Assembly: GCF_017315985.1 (NCBI RefSeq)
Contig: NZ_JAFLVR010000059.1
Span: 1-34,359 of the forward strand
Length of the DNA stretch: 34,359 bases
Source: Candidatus Enterococcus murrayae
Lineage (GTDB): Bacteria > Bacillota > Bacilli > Lactobacillales > Enterococcaceae
Reading direction: 5' to 3'
Shown: one piece after another, positions 25,733 through 32,971 of the stretch
Layout of the letters: each line of letters starts with the position of its first letter
Position numbering within the stretch: the stretch's first letter is position 1
Translations under genes and position numbers: made by a program
The notes under the pieces: generated by a model
Databases searched by the model: none
Told to the model about the DNA's origin: nothing
The model's input: the letters and a program-made list of their open reading frames with translations, nothing else

Positions 25733-26140
25733 ATGAAGAAAAAAATTTTAGTCTTTACACTACTAGCGAGCCTATTGGCATTTAGCGGCTGCACAACAAA
25801 GGAAGCAGATTCAACTGATAAATCAACGACCAAGGAAGAAGTATCCAGCAGTAAAAAAGCCGAAGTGACATCCACGATTACTCTATTAGATGGAGACAAA
25901 GAGCTGTCGAAAAAAGAAATTGCTTTTCAAGATGGGGAAAAATTATTTGATGTACTCGAGAAGAATTATGAGATTGAGGATAATGACGGAATGATAAGCT
26001 CGATTGACGGTCACGCCCAAGACGAAAAAAATAAAAAGTATTGGGTATTCACGATTAACGATGAGCAAGTAAATTCTGGCGCAAAAGATGTTGTGTTGAA
26101 GGATGGGGATCGTGTGGTGTTCAAGCTTGAACAATTCTAA
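25733..26140 (+). CDS. DUF4430-domain lipoprotein, probable B12-binding protein
   Basis: A 135-residue secreted lipoprotein. The signal peptide ends in the lipobox AFSGC (Cys at about residue 20), followed by a Ser/Thr/Lys linker and a DUF4430 (transcobalamin C-terminal-like) beta domain at about 42-135, with KYWVFTINDEQVNSGAKDVVL near the end. DUF4430 is the beta-domain fold that contacts cobalamin in transcobalamin. The start at 25733 has GAGGAG eight bases upstream. An in-frame opening at 25622 runs through the riboswitch terminator and is not credible. Control by the riboswitch and the ECF neighbour support a surface cobalamin or cobinamide receptor role. Confidence 0.88.
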   Translation: MKKKILVFTLLASLLAFSGCTTKEADSTDKSTTKEEVSSSKKAEVTSTITLLDGDKELSKKEIAFQDGEKLFDVLEKNYEIEDNDGMISSIDGHAQDEKNKKYWVFTINDEQVNSGAKDVVLKDGDRVVFKLEQF

Positions 26141-26687
26141 TAGCAAGGTCTATTCTTTCTTTGCACTAGGAGTCAAAGAATTGAGCCTGCTGTCAATGAT
26201 GATCGCACTGTGCGTCGTCAGCCGTTCCTTTTTTCAATTTATTGTAAATGTTCAGCCCGTTACAGCAATATTGTTGATCATTACGATCTATTGGGGCGTT
26301 TATCAAGGATTGATCGTCAGTGTTCTCTCCATTCTGATCACCAATTTTTATATGGGTATGGGAATATGGACTGTTGCGCAAATTGTCACTTATTTTTTGA
26401 TCATCTTTTTGACAGGCCTATTGAAGAAGCTGCCTGCATTCAAGAATAGCATCCTTGTACAAGCAATCTACGCAGGAATAACCGGTCTATTATTTGGTTT
26501 GTTTATTTCTGCTATTCAGGCGCCCTTTTTTGGCATCTCTGCTTTCTTGCCCTATTATCTAGCAGGCGTTCCCACGGACGTCATGCATGCGGTGGGGAAT
26601 GTTGCGTTCTATTTATTGCTAACGCCGATTTTAAGAAAATTATTGACGCAAACGATACAAAGATGGCGAAGGGCAAGTAGTAAGTAA
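26112..26687 (+). CDS. ECF transporter S component, probably for cobalamin
   Basis: An integral membrane substrate-capture protein with about six hydrophobic segments, of usual S-component size. Near the N-terminus it has an ALCVVSRSFFQFI helix and an exposed NVQPVTAILLIITIYWG segment as in CbrT/QueT-like S components. It works with a shared ECF ATPase and T component encoded elsewhere. I prefer the GTG at 26112, which has GAAGGA eight bases upstream. The ATG at 26103 has that site directly abutting it. The gene overlaps the end of the DUF4430 gene, so translation is coupled. The riboswitch and lipoprotein point to vitamin B12 as substrate. Confidence 0.82.
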   Translation: MWCSSLNNSNSKVYSFFALGVKELSLLSMMIALCVVSRSFFQFIVNVQPVTAILLIITIYWGVYQGLIVSVLSILITNFYMGMGIWTVAQIVTYFLIIFLTGLLKKLPAFKNSILVQAIYAGITGLLFGLFISAIQAPFFGISAFLPYYLAGVPTDVMHAVGNVAFYLLLTPILRKLLTQTIQRWRRASSK

Positions 26688-26705
26688 CAGATAAAGAAAA
26701 ACACA

Positions 26706-26750
26706 AAAGCACCGGCTCTTTTGAAAAAAAGAAGTCGGTGCTTTGTTTTT
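26706..26750 (+). terminator. Terminator of the B12-uptake unit
   Basis: AAAGCACCG/CGGTGCTTT arms with a T-rich tail, about 20 bases after the S-component stop. Confidence 0.75.
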
Positions 26751-26756
26751 CAGCAG

Positions 26757-26784
26757 AAAAGCCGAATCCACAAGCGGATTCGGC
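26757..26784 (-). terminator. Terminator of the 5'-nucleotidase gene
   Basis: A perfect 9-bp stem, GCCGAATCC/GGATTCGGC, followed by TTTT on the minus strand, 15 bases after the nucleotidase stop. It faces the plus-strand terminator of the convergent gene. Confidence 0.8.
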
Positions 26785-26798
26785 CCTAACTCCATTCA

Positions 26799-29700
26799 TT
26801 ATCTTTTCTTGAAATAGATCCATCCGCTGGCGCCTAAAGTTACTATGCCCAGCAGGACCAAAATCGGTTGTTTGCCCTCACCCGTTTTCGGATAGATTTT
26901 TCCAATCGTACTATCGATCCAACCAGTGGTGCTTGGTGTTTGCGTGTTCACGTTTGAAGCAACGATCTTTCCAAGTACTGTCTTCTCAAACACTGCCCTG
27001 CCACCGCTTGGCCCTATGATAGTAACGATAACTTTTTGATCCTTTTTCACATCCAACTCTTTGACATCCAGAAGGATATTTCCATTTACATCTGATTTTC
27101 CTAATGCAAAATTCTCACTTTTTGCAATGGACACATCAATCGTCGCCTCTGCGATCGTCTTCCCTGTCAGCTGTGTATCCCCTTCATAAATATTCGCCAG
27201 CTTTGTTTCTTTCTTGATCTTTTCTGTTTCCGCATCTGCGGCCGGATTGGTTCCTGATTTTGCTGCAACTGTCTTCCAGAAACCTGCTGATCCGCCGTTT
27301 GGCCCTGTCACATTGACCACAACAGACTGTCCAGCCTGCAAATTCATATTTTGTACATCAATTTTGAACTTGCCCTCTGCATCAGAGGTTTGCGGAGCTT
27401 CGGCCTGCACAGCAATTTTTGCCTGCGGTACTGCTTCGGCTGCTTTCTCATTTCCAGCATCTGGAACAGCGACTTCAATCGTTGCATTTGGAATCGTCAC
27501 ACCAGATAAGTATGCATCTCCTTCATACAGTTCATCTAACTTAGTTTTTTCTTTAATCAATTTCGTTTCCGCTATGCTTGGATCAGGGACTGTTGTTGGT
27601 TCTGTCGATGAGTCCGACGTTGTGCTGCTTGTTGTTGGCTCAGTCGATGAATCTGACGTTGTGCTGCTTGTTGTCGGCTCTGTCGATGAATCTGACGTTG
27701 TGCTGCTTGTTGTCGGCTCTGTCGATGAATCTGATGTTGTGCTGCTTGTTGCCATCGCTAAAACCGTCATTGAAAATTCCGCTTTACCGCCATTTTCGCC
27801 TTCGATGCTCACTGTTAGCTTCTGGCCTTCTGTCAAGCCTAGCTGATCTATAGCAATCTTGATGTTTCCATCTTTATCAGCCGTTCCTTTCACCGGACCC
27901 ATTGCGCGTGCCTTAGCTAGTGCAATCGTCACTTCACCGTTAGGGATCGTTTTTCCAGTGAAATAGCTGTCCCCTTCATGGTAATCAGCCAATTCGGTCT
28001 CTGCTTTTATCTTTTCAGTTTCTTCTGCCGCTGGATCGATTGCCGCTAACGTTTTGCGCCCTTCGATGGCAGCCGAAACTTTCTTGCCATTTGCTTCCAA
28101 ATCTTCGATATACCCGATAAATGTTTCTGTATCAGGGTCTAAGGCACCAACCAGATTCGCATTGGTGAATTCAGAGAACCCATCGCCTCCGCCATATAGG
28201 AAGTCGTTGATGATCAATTTATAGGTTTCATTCGCCTTAAGCGCTGTGCCGTCTGATTTTGTTAACTCTTTAACCACATAAGGATGGTCTGCGTCACTGG
28301 CATCAGGATTTTTTTCTACTGTATATTTTAAACCAGAGACTTGAAGGAAATACTTACTGCTCTGCTGATTCAACACATTTTCGATTTGCTGTCCTGTCAT
28401 TTCGACGATCTGCATGATATTCCCAAAGGGTTGAACAGCCTGCGCGGCGCCCCAAGTAATCGATGAGTCTGACTTCACCTTTAAATCATCTCGGATACCG
28501 CCGTTATTCGTCATGGCAAAATCAACCGGCTGTCCTTTTTTCTCAGCCATGTATACTTGCGCGTCTGTCACAAGATTACCGACAGGAGATTCTCCCATCT
28601 CGTTGGCTGTTCGAGTGATGTCTTCTGCTTTATCGGCCGTTCCGATTTTTTTGTCGGTCACTTCTTTCACGCGACTGTCCGCATCCGCGACAATTCCTTG
28701 TACCGCTGAGTCAGGTGTAATGCCATCAGCTGGAATCACTGGACTAACTGTTGCTTTTGGTGTGGTCGCAAAGTCTTGTGTAGTTGTATCGTATTCTCCC
28801 TGCAAATCGATATAACCTTTACCTTGTGAAGTTGATTGAACGATTCGGGTATTTCCAACAACCCCATTCGTATAGACATGATTATGTCCAGCAAAGAACG
28901 CATCCACGCTGTTATTCGGATTCGCTTGATTCACTTTGTTCATAATCTCAGCGGTCTCTCCACTGACACTTTCACCAGCGCCTTGGACAGATGGTGTATG
29001 ACCAAGTACAACGATCGCATTCACTTTTTGATCAACTAACTCCTTGGAATACTTCGCGATTTCTTCCGCTGGATCAGTAAACGTATAATCCTTATGATGT
29101 TCAGCTAAAACCAAATTGGGAATCTCAGTCGTAACAACACCAATAAATCCGATGTTTATTGGTTCCGATTCAGTCCCAACATTTTTGATAATATACGGCC
29201 GCCAACCAAAAGGAATACTACCATTTTCCTCATGAACATTTGCGATGACGATATCAAAGCCGCCCATTAATTGTTCCTGGGGATAGTCTTTATTATACTG
29301 ATTCACGATGTCATAGAAGCCTGAACCCTCATCTGGCTTCGTTCCAGTCAGAATACGATTAAACTCTCCTAATCCTTCATCAAATTCGTGGTTTCCTAAC
29401 GTTCCAACGTCAAATTTCATTTGATTTAGAATTCGCATCGTTGGCTGATCCTGCAGCAAACCAGAATTGGCAGGACTTGCGCCCACCATGTCGCCGGCCT
29501 GGACACGAAGACTTTTCCCTTCATTATTATCAGCCAGAAACTTCGATTCTGCCTGGTTAAAGTATCCGGCTAATAACGCTGCCGTTCCAGCGCCAGATAT
29601 TTTTGAGCCGTCTGCACCATAATAACTTCCCGTGGTACTCAACGCACCGTGAAAATCATTGATCCCCAACATTTGGATTGGAATAGTTGCTGCTTCTTCC

Positions 29701-29921
29701 TCAGCAGAACTGCTCTCAGTGGTGGCTTCTGCTGATGGACTGCTCGTATCCTCACTGCTTGCGACACTGGTGGTGCTATCTATTGTTTTACTTGCTTGAC
29801 TGCTTATCGTACTATTCAGCTCACTGGTGATTGTTTCGGCTGCCGCTAAGCCTGACGGCAAAGTAAAACCTAAAACTGTAAATAATGTTACCGCACTTTT
29901 TATGACACTCGACCTTTTCAA
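26799..29921 (-). CDS. Cell-wall-anchored 5'-nucleotidase / metallophosphatase with C-terminal repeats
   Basis: A 1040-residue surface enzyme that hydrolyses extracellular nucleotides. In order it has a signal peptide (about 1-27), a Ser/Thr-rich linker (to about 80) and a metallophosphatase domain (about 82-390) with the metal motifs GINDFHG, GNHEFDE, GHTP and GHNHVY. A 5'-nucleotidase C-terminal domain follows (about 420-620, MTNNGGIRDDL and a YGGGDGF loop). The tail carries three adhesin-type repeats marked by YEGDxxLxGxTI, with a 13-residue Ser/Thr repeat tract between the first and second. It ends with a sorting signal YPKTGE, a hydrophobic helix and KKR. The TTG start has AAGGAG eight bases upstream. 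A cre-like site lies just before it. Confidence 0.93.
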   Translation of the reverse strand: MKRSSVIKSAVTLFTVLGFTLPSGLAAAETITSELNSTISSQASKTIDSTTSVASSEDTSSPSAEATTESSSAEEEAATIPIQMLGINDFHGALSTTGSYYGADGSKISGAGTAALLAGYFNQAESKFLADNNEGKSLRVQAGDMVGASPANSGLLQDQPTMRILNQMKFDVGTLGNHEFDEGLGEFNRILTGTKPDEGSGFYDIVNQYNKDYPQEQLMGGFDIVIANVHEENGSIPFGWRPYIIKNVGTESEPINIGFIGVVTTEIPNLVLAEHHKDYTFTDPAEEIAKYSKELVDQKVNAIVVLGHTPSVQGAGESVSGETAEIMNKVNQANPNNSVDAFFAGHNHVYTNGVVGNTRIVQSTSQGKGYIDLQGEYDTTTQDFATTPKATVSPVIPADGITPDSAVQGIVADADSRVKEVTDKKIGTADKAEDITRTANEMGESPVGNLVTDAQVYMAEKKGQPVDFAMTNNGGIRDDLKVKSDSSITWGAAQAVQPFGNIMQIVEMTGQQIENVLNQQSSKYFLQVSGLKYTVEKNPDASDADHPYVVKELTKSDGTALKANETYKLIINDFLYGGGDGFSEFTNANLVGALDPDTETFIGYIEDLEANGKKVSAAIEGRKTLAAIDPAAEETEKIKAETELADYHEGDSYFTGKTIPNGEVTIALAKARAMGPVKGTADKDGNIKIAIDQLGLTEGQKLTVSIEGENGGKAEFSMTVLAMATSSTTSDSSTEPTTSSTTSDSSTEPTTSSTTSDSSTEPTTSSTTSDSSTEPTTVPDPSIAETKLIKEKTKLDELYEGDAYLSGVTIPNATIEVAVPDAGNEKAAEAVPQAKIAVQAEAPQTSDAEGKFKIDVQNMNLQAGQSVVVNVTGPNGGSAGFWKTVAAKSGTNPAADAETEKIKKETKLANIYEGDTQLTGKTIAEATIDVSIAKSENFALGKSDVNGNILLDVKELDVKKDQKVIVTIIGPSGGRAVFEKTVLGKIVASNVNTQTPSTTGWIDSTIGKIYPKTGEGKQPILVLLGIVTLGASGWIYFKKR
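27592..27747. repeat. Four tandem 39-bp repeats inside the nucleotidase gene
   Basis: Four head-to-tail units (27592-27630, 27631-27669, 27670-27708, 27709-27747) encode TSSTTSDSSTEPT and differ by only a few bases. The unit is a multiple of three, so copy-number change would keep the frame and alter the length of the stalk between the enzyme and the wall. Confidence 0.9.
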
Positions 29922-29939
29922 AAAATCATCTCCTTCAGT

Positions 29940-29953
29940 TTGAAACGCTTACA
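29940..29953 (-). promoter_or_regulatory. cre-like site before the nucleotidase gene
   Basis: The minus-strand TGTAAGCGTTTCAA matches the cre consensus at 12 of 14 positions. It lies about 20 bases upstream of the start codon, the same position as the site before orr. Confidence 0.55.
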
Positions 29954-30095
29954 AATGAAATGATAACAATCCTTCACGAAATATTCAAACTTTATTCTCA
30001 TTTTCTTTTTATTTTCTGCTATTTCAACAAAAAAAGACAGAAATTAACGTTAAAAAGAAATGAATTTCCAATCTATGAAACGATTGAACCAACAC

Positions 30096-30129
30096 GAAAA
30101 GCGTCGAATCTGCAATCAGATACGACGCT
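30096..30129 (-). terminator. Terminator of the winged-helix regulator gene
   Basis: AGCGTCG/CGACGCT with an inner ATCTG/CAGAT extension (one A-A mismatch) is followed by TTTT on the minus strand, about 40 bases after the stop codon. It ends the coiled-coil cluster transcript. Confidence 0.75.
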
Positions 30130-30166
30130 CTATAGGGATTCTTTTAATCACTCATTTATATGGTCA

Positions 30167-30955
30167 CTAGCCATTTGAAACGAGGGTATGAAGGGTATCG
30201 TTTTTATTGATGCGGTCTAACAGCTCGGGATTGATCCGATAGCCTTTGCCCCATAATGTTTGGATCGCCTTGTTGGTTAGATTCGTCGCTTCAAACTTGG
30301 TTTTGATGCGGGTAACCGTACTGGATAGTGAGGCCAGATGCGACTTATTGACGTCTTCATTCCAAATTTGATGACAGATCGTTTCGCGGGTAACCACCTT
30401 GTTTCCCGCGTGAAGCAAGATAGACAGAATCCTCGTTTCTGTCGTGGACAGATGATGCAGGACTTCTAAAAATTGATAATTATCCTCTGGATTCGTGAGT
30501 CCCTTGTGCAGAACATTGGGACGAATCAAGGAAACCTTATCCGATAATTGGACGTAGTTCCTATTCTCATAGGCAAGTTCATTTTTCTGCTGCTTCAAAT
30601 TAGACAAGCACTCCCGCAATTCATCAACGGAGTCCTCATTTGAGATGATCGCGTGAAGGAGCTCCTCTTCTAAGTACTGATGATCCATTTCAGTCACCTT
30701 AGCCTCCACTTTTCGAATGATACGGATGGGCTGCTTTCGCAACAGCGGTACGAGCTCCATTACTTCTGATTCACAAATCGTTTCACTCAAAATGACATAC
30801 TGAAAAAAGTTGAAAAACTCCAACATCTCGACTTGCTGGCGGCTGGTTTCGAGCATTCGCGCGGAACAATACACTTCATAATTCAATGCCTGCAGCTTTT
30901 GCTGAATCTCCTGCTCAGCTAAAATATTTTTCGTCAGAATCAAGATTTGATTCAT
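30167..30955 (-). CDS. Winged-helix (OmpR-type) regulator with degenerate receiver-like domain
   Basis: A 262-residue protein. The C-terminal OmpR/PhoB winged helix spans about 160-250 (LSTTETRILSILLHAGNKVV, then RETICHQIW and TLWGKGYRINPE). The N-terminal 110 residues look like a receiver fold (MNQILILTKN start) but lack the acidic pair after strand 1, and the strand-3 phosphoacceptor position is in YVILSETICES with no Asp. A phosphorylation-independent (atypical) regulator is therefore likely. A coiled segment links the halves. The start has GGGGAG upstream. It follows the coiled-coil genes by 107 bases on the same strand, with no adjacent kinase gene, and probably belongs to their operon. 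Confidence 0.82.
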   Translation of the reverse strand: MNQILILTKNILAEQEIQQKLQALNYEVYCSARMLETSRQQVEMLEFFNFFQYVILSETICESEVMELVPLLRKQPIRIIRKVEAKVTEMDHQYLEEELLHAIISNEDSVDELRECLSNLKQQKNELAYENRNYVQLSDKVSLIRPNVLHKGLTNPEDNYQFLEVLHHLSTTETRILSILLHAGNKVVTRETICHQIWNEDVNKSHLASLSSTVTRIKTKFEATNLTNKAIQTLWGKGYRINPELLDRINKNDTLHTLVSNG

Positions 30956-31061
30956 GCTAATCTCCCCTTTTTGGTTAAACCCTACTGATAATCAGGCTTC
31001 CTTCGACTACTGAAGCACTATGTATCTGGAGAAGGGCCGTTGCTGCCCTCCCCGATTGCGT

Positions 31062-32165
31062 TTACTGAAACTCTTTGCGAGCGATCACAGAGACCTTCGG
31101 ATAGTCATAGCGTCCTTTGATTTCTTCTAAATCCGGCACATTACTCTGGGCCAATTGATCCACTCGGCTCTTCAGCTCTTCATAGATGCTCATGATTGTT
31201 TGACGGGATTCATCGACTTCACACGAGATTTCTTTGGCCCGATCATGGATCGTCTGCAGTTCTGCCTCTGAATCCTTGACGATGCGCTGGGCGTCCATCT
31301 TCGCCTTTTCCACCATCCGATTGGCCTGGCGGCGAGCGGAAATCAGGACTTCACCGATTTCATGCTGCGAATGGATCGCTTCTTGCTTCAACTGCTCGTT
31401 CTCGTTTTGAAGCGTCGCAAGCTGTTGTTGCAGCTTTTCGATATGCTCGCTTTCGATCACAGACTCCTGATGCTTCTGATCCGCGAGCACTTGCTGAACA
31501 AGCTCTTCCTTTTCCAGAATTTGTTGATCCTTATCTGCGATCAATTGATCCAGTTGGACCACCAATTCTTCCTTTTTCGCCAGATCAGCAGCAAGCGTAG
31601 CCATTTCGCGCTCGATTTGCTGAACCGCCTCTTGATACTGGCGTTCGCCTTCTTTTTGACTCATAGCGAACGCATGAATCTGCTGCTTGGCCTCTTTCAG
31701 CTCCTCTTCGACGGTCTGATGAGCTTCCAAAGCGGCTTTCAAGTTCGCTGCCTCTTCTTCCGCCTGATCCAATTGTTCCTTCAAATAGCCTGTCTCTTTA
31801 TTTTCTTGCAAGCGCTGAATCTCTTGCCGATTTCGTCGAACCTCAGATTCCAAGTCTTGGATCTGGCGACGATTCTCAGCTTTTTCCTCTCCTGTTCGCA
31901 GAAGCGCCTGCTTGTATTTGTCATTTTCCTTGAGTAAGCGCTGCTTTTCCAGTCCATGTTCCTTTTTGCCTTGTTCGATCAAGTCATCCTTTTCGGTGAT
32001 TAACCGTTTCAGCTCCGCAAGCTCTTCACTTTGCTTTTTGGCCGGACCTTCCGCTGGGGGATTTGGTTGTTCGTCAATCATGATCTCTTCTTCTGGAACA
32101 GAATTGATTTCGTCGATGATATTCTTATTGAAAAACCAGCCATTCTTCTTTTGTTGTGCGTTCAT
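31062..32165 (-). CDS. DivIVA-like coiled-coil protein (paralog A)
   Basis: A 367-residue soluble protein, almost wholly coiled coil from about residue 40 to 330, rich in Glu, Gln and Lys. The N-terminal head (about 1-35) includes NGWFFNKN and an acidic patch. The C-terminal block EIGEVLISARRQANRMVEKA, followed by a DAQRIVKDSEAELQ and SIYEELKSR pattern, closely resembles the C-terminal block of the gene at 32972. The block also recalls DivIVA/GpsB 'VLxxAxxxAxxxVxxA' helices, though the classical DivIVA N-terminal motif is absent. I chose the ATG at 32165 (GGGAG five bases upstream) over a GTG at 32177. The gene lies 23 bases after the membrane-protein gene. Its function is unknown, perhaps a scaffold at the cell envelope or poles. 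Confidence 0.8.
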   Translation of the reverse strand: MNAQQKKNGWFFNKNIIDEINSVPEEEIMIDEQPNPPAEGPAKKQSEELAELKRLITEKDDLIEQGKKEHGLEKQRLLKENDKYKQALLRTGEEKAENRRQIQDLESEVRRNRQEIQRLQENKETGYLKEQLDQAEEEAANLKAALEAHQTVEEELKEAKQQIHAFAMSQKEGERQYQEAVQQIEREMATLAADLAKKEELVVQLDQLIADKDQQILEKEELVQQVLADQKHQESVIESEHIEKLQQQLATLQNENEQLKQEAIHSQHEIGEVLISARRQANRMVEKAKMDAQRIVKDSEAELQTIHDRAKEISCEVDESRQTIMSIYEELKSRVDQLAQSNVPDLEEIKGRYDYPKVSVIARKEFQ

Positions 32166-32188
32166 ACTGACTCCCACTCCTCTTTTTT

Positions 32189-32929
32189 TTACTCTTCTTC
32201 TTGGATCAATGAAAATTCTTCGTCGGCTTTCTCACGAGAAAATGTACAGCTATAGGTCTTTTTCTTGTTCTTATCATTCATTAGGTTCATCTGGAAGGTG
32301 ATCTGGGTCAATTTGGAAATATCCTTCGCTTCCTTGGCGAATGCCTTGACGTTGTCCTTGATTTGTTGGCGATTCTCCTCACTGCCAGAATCACCAGCCA
32401 ACGCGATATTCAGTGTCTGTGTCGGAATATCCAACACGATCAAGGTAGTAGACAACCCAAAATACGGGCTCACCTTCGTTGACAGGTCACTCTCGATCTC
32501 GTATTGCTTCTCACGATTTTCGTCTGAGAATAGTTTCTCCCATGGATACTCCTTTAACCCGATGCCCTTCGCAGGGTAATCTTTGATAGGCATTTTATTG
32601 ATCAGTTGCTTCTGTTCTTTTTTTAACGTATACAGCTCGTCTTTTAACTGATTGGTTCGTTCCGTGACGACATGCAGCTGATCCTCCATTTGAAACAGGC
32701 CGTAGGTAGTCAACAACAGGCCTGCCGATAAAAAGAGCGTGAGGAATAACAAGGCTGACACGTGCTTTTCCTGTTCGGCTTGTTTGACATATTCCAGCTT
32801 TCTCTGGAAGGACAACGGCGTATTCGGCGGTACCTGAAGCCGCTGCAGCTGCACCTTGATGATCATTCGTCGAAACCAAACAATGAGTATCAAGATGACC
32901 AGTGCGATACTTAGCCAATTTATGATCAA
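32189..32929 (-). CDS. Membrane-anchored protein of the coiled-coil cluster
   Basis: A 246-residue protein that I do not recognise. Two hydrophobic segments are visible, at about residues 2-20 (INWLSIALVILILIVWF) and 59-77 (ALLFLTLFLSAGLLLTTYG). They flank a short basic cytoplasmic loop, so both ends would be outside or the C-terminal part would be extracytoplasmic. A coiled coil follows (about 82-115), then a mixed alpha/beta domain (about 125-240) with LIVLDIPTQTLNIALAGDSG. The start is a TTG at 32929 with AAGGGGA ten bases upstream. It lies between the two coiled-coil paralogs and could anchor them to the membrane. Confidence 0.75.
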   Translation of the reverse strand: MIINWLSIALVILILIVWFRRMIIKVQLQRLQVPPNTPLSFQRKLEYVKQAEQEKHVSALLFLTLFLSAGLLLTTYGLFQMEDQLHVVTERTNQLKDELYTLKKEQKQLINKMPIKDYPAKGIGLKEYPWEKLFSDENREKQYEIESDLSTKVSPYFGLSTTLIVLDIPTQTLNIALAGDSGSEENRQQIKDNVKAFAKEAKDISKLTQITFQMNLMNDKNKKKTYSCTFSREKADEEFSLIQEEE

Positions 32930-32971
32930 AATGTTCGTATCCCCTTTTCTCTCTCTAGTTTCGTTTCACTG

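Noticed and set aside
27214-27846. 210-codon plus-strand frame opposite the nucleotidase repeats
   Set aside because: A shadow created by the Ser/Thr-rich repeat codons on the other strand. The minus-strand gene is clearly real.
31362-31937. 191-codon plus-strand Leu-rich frame opposite the coiled-coil gene
   Set aside because: Glu/Gln/Lys-rich coiled coils give Leu/Phe-rich open frames on the other strand. No start signal.
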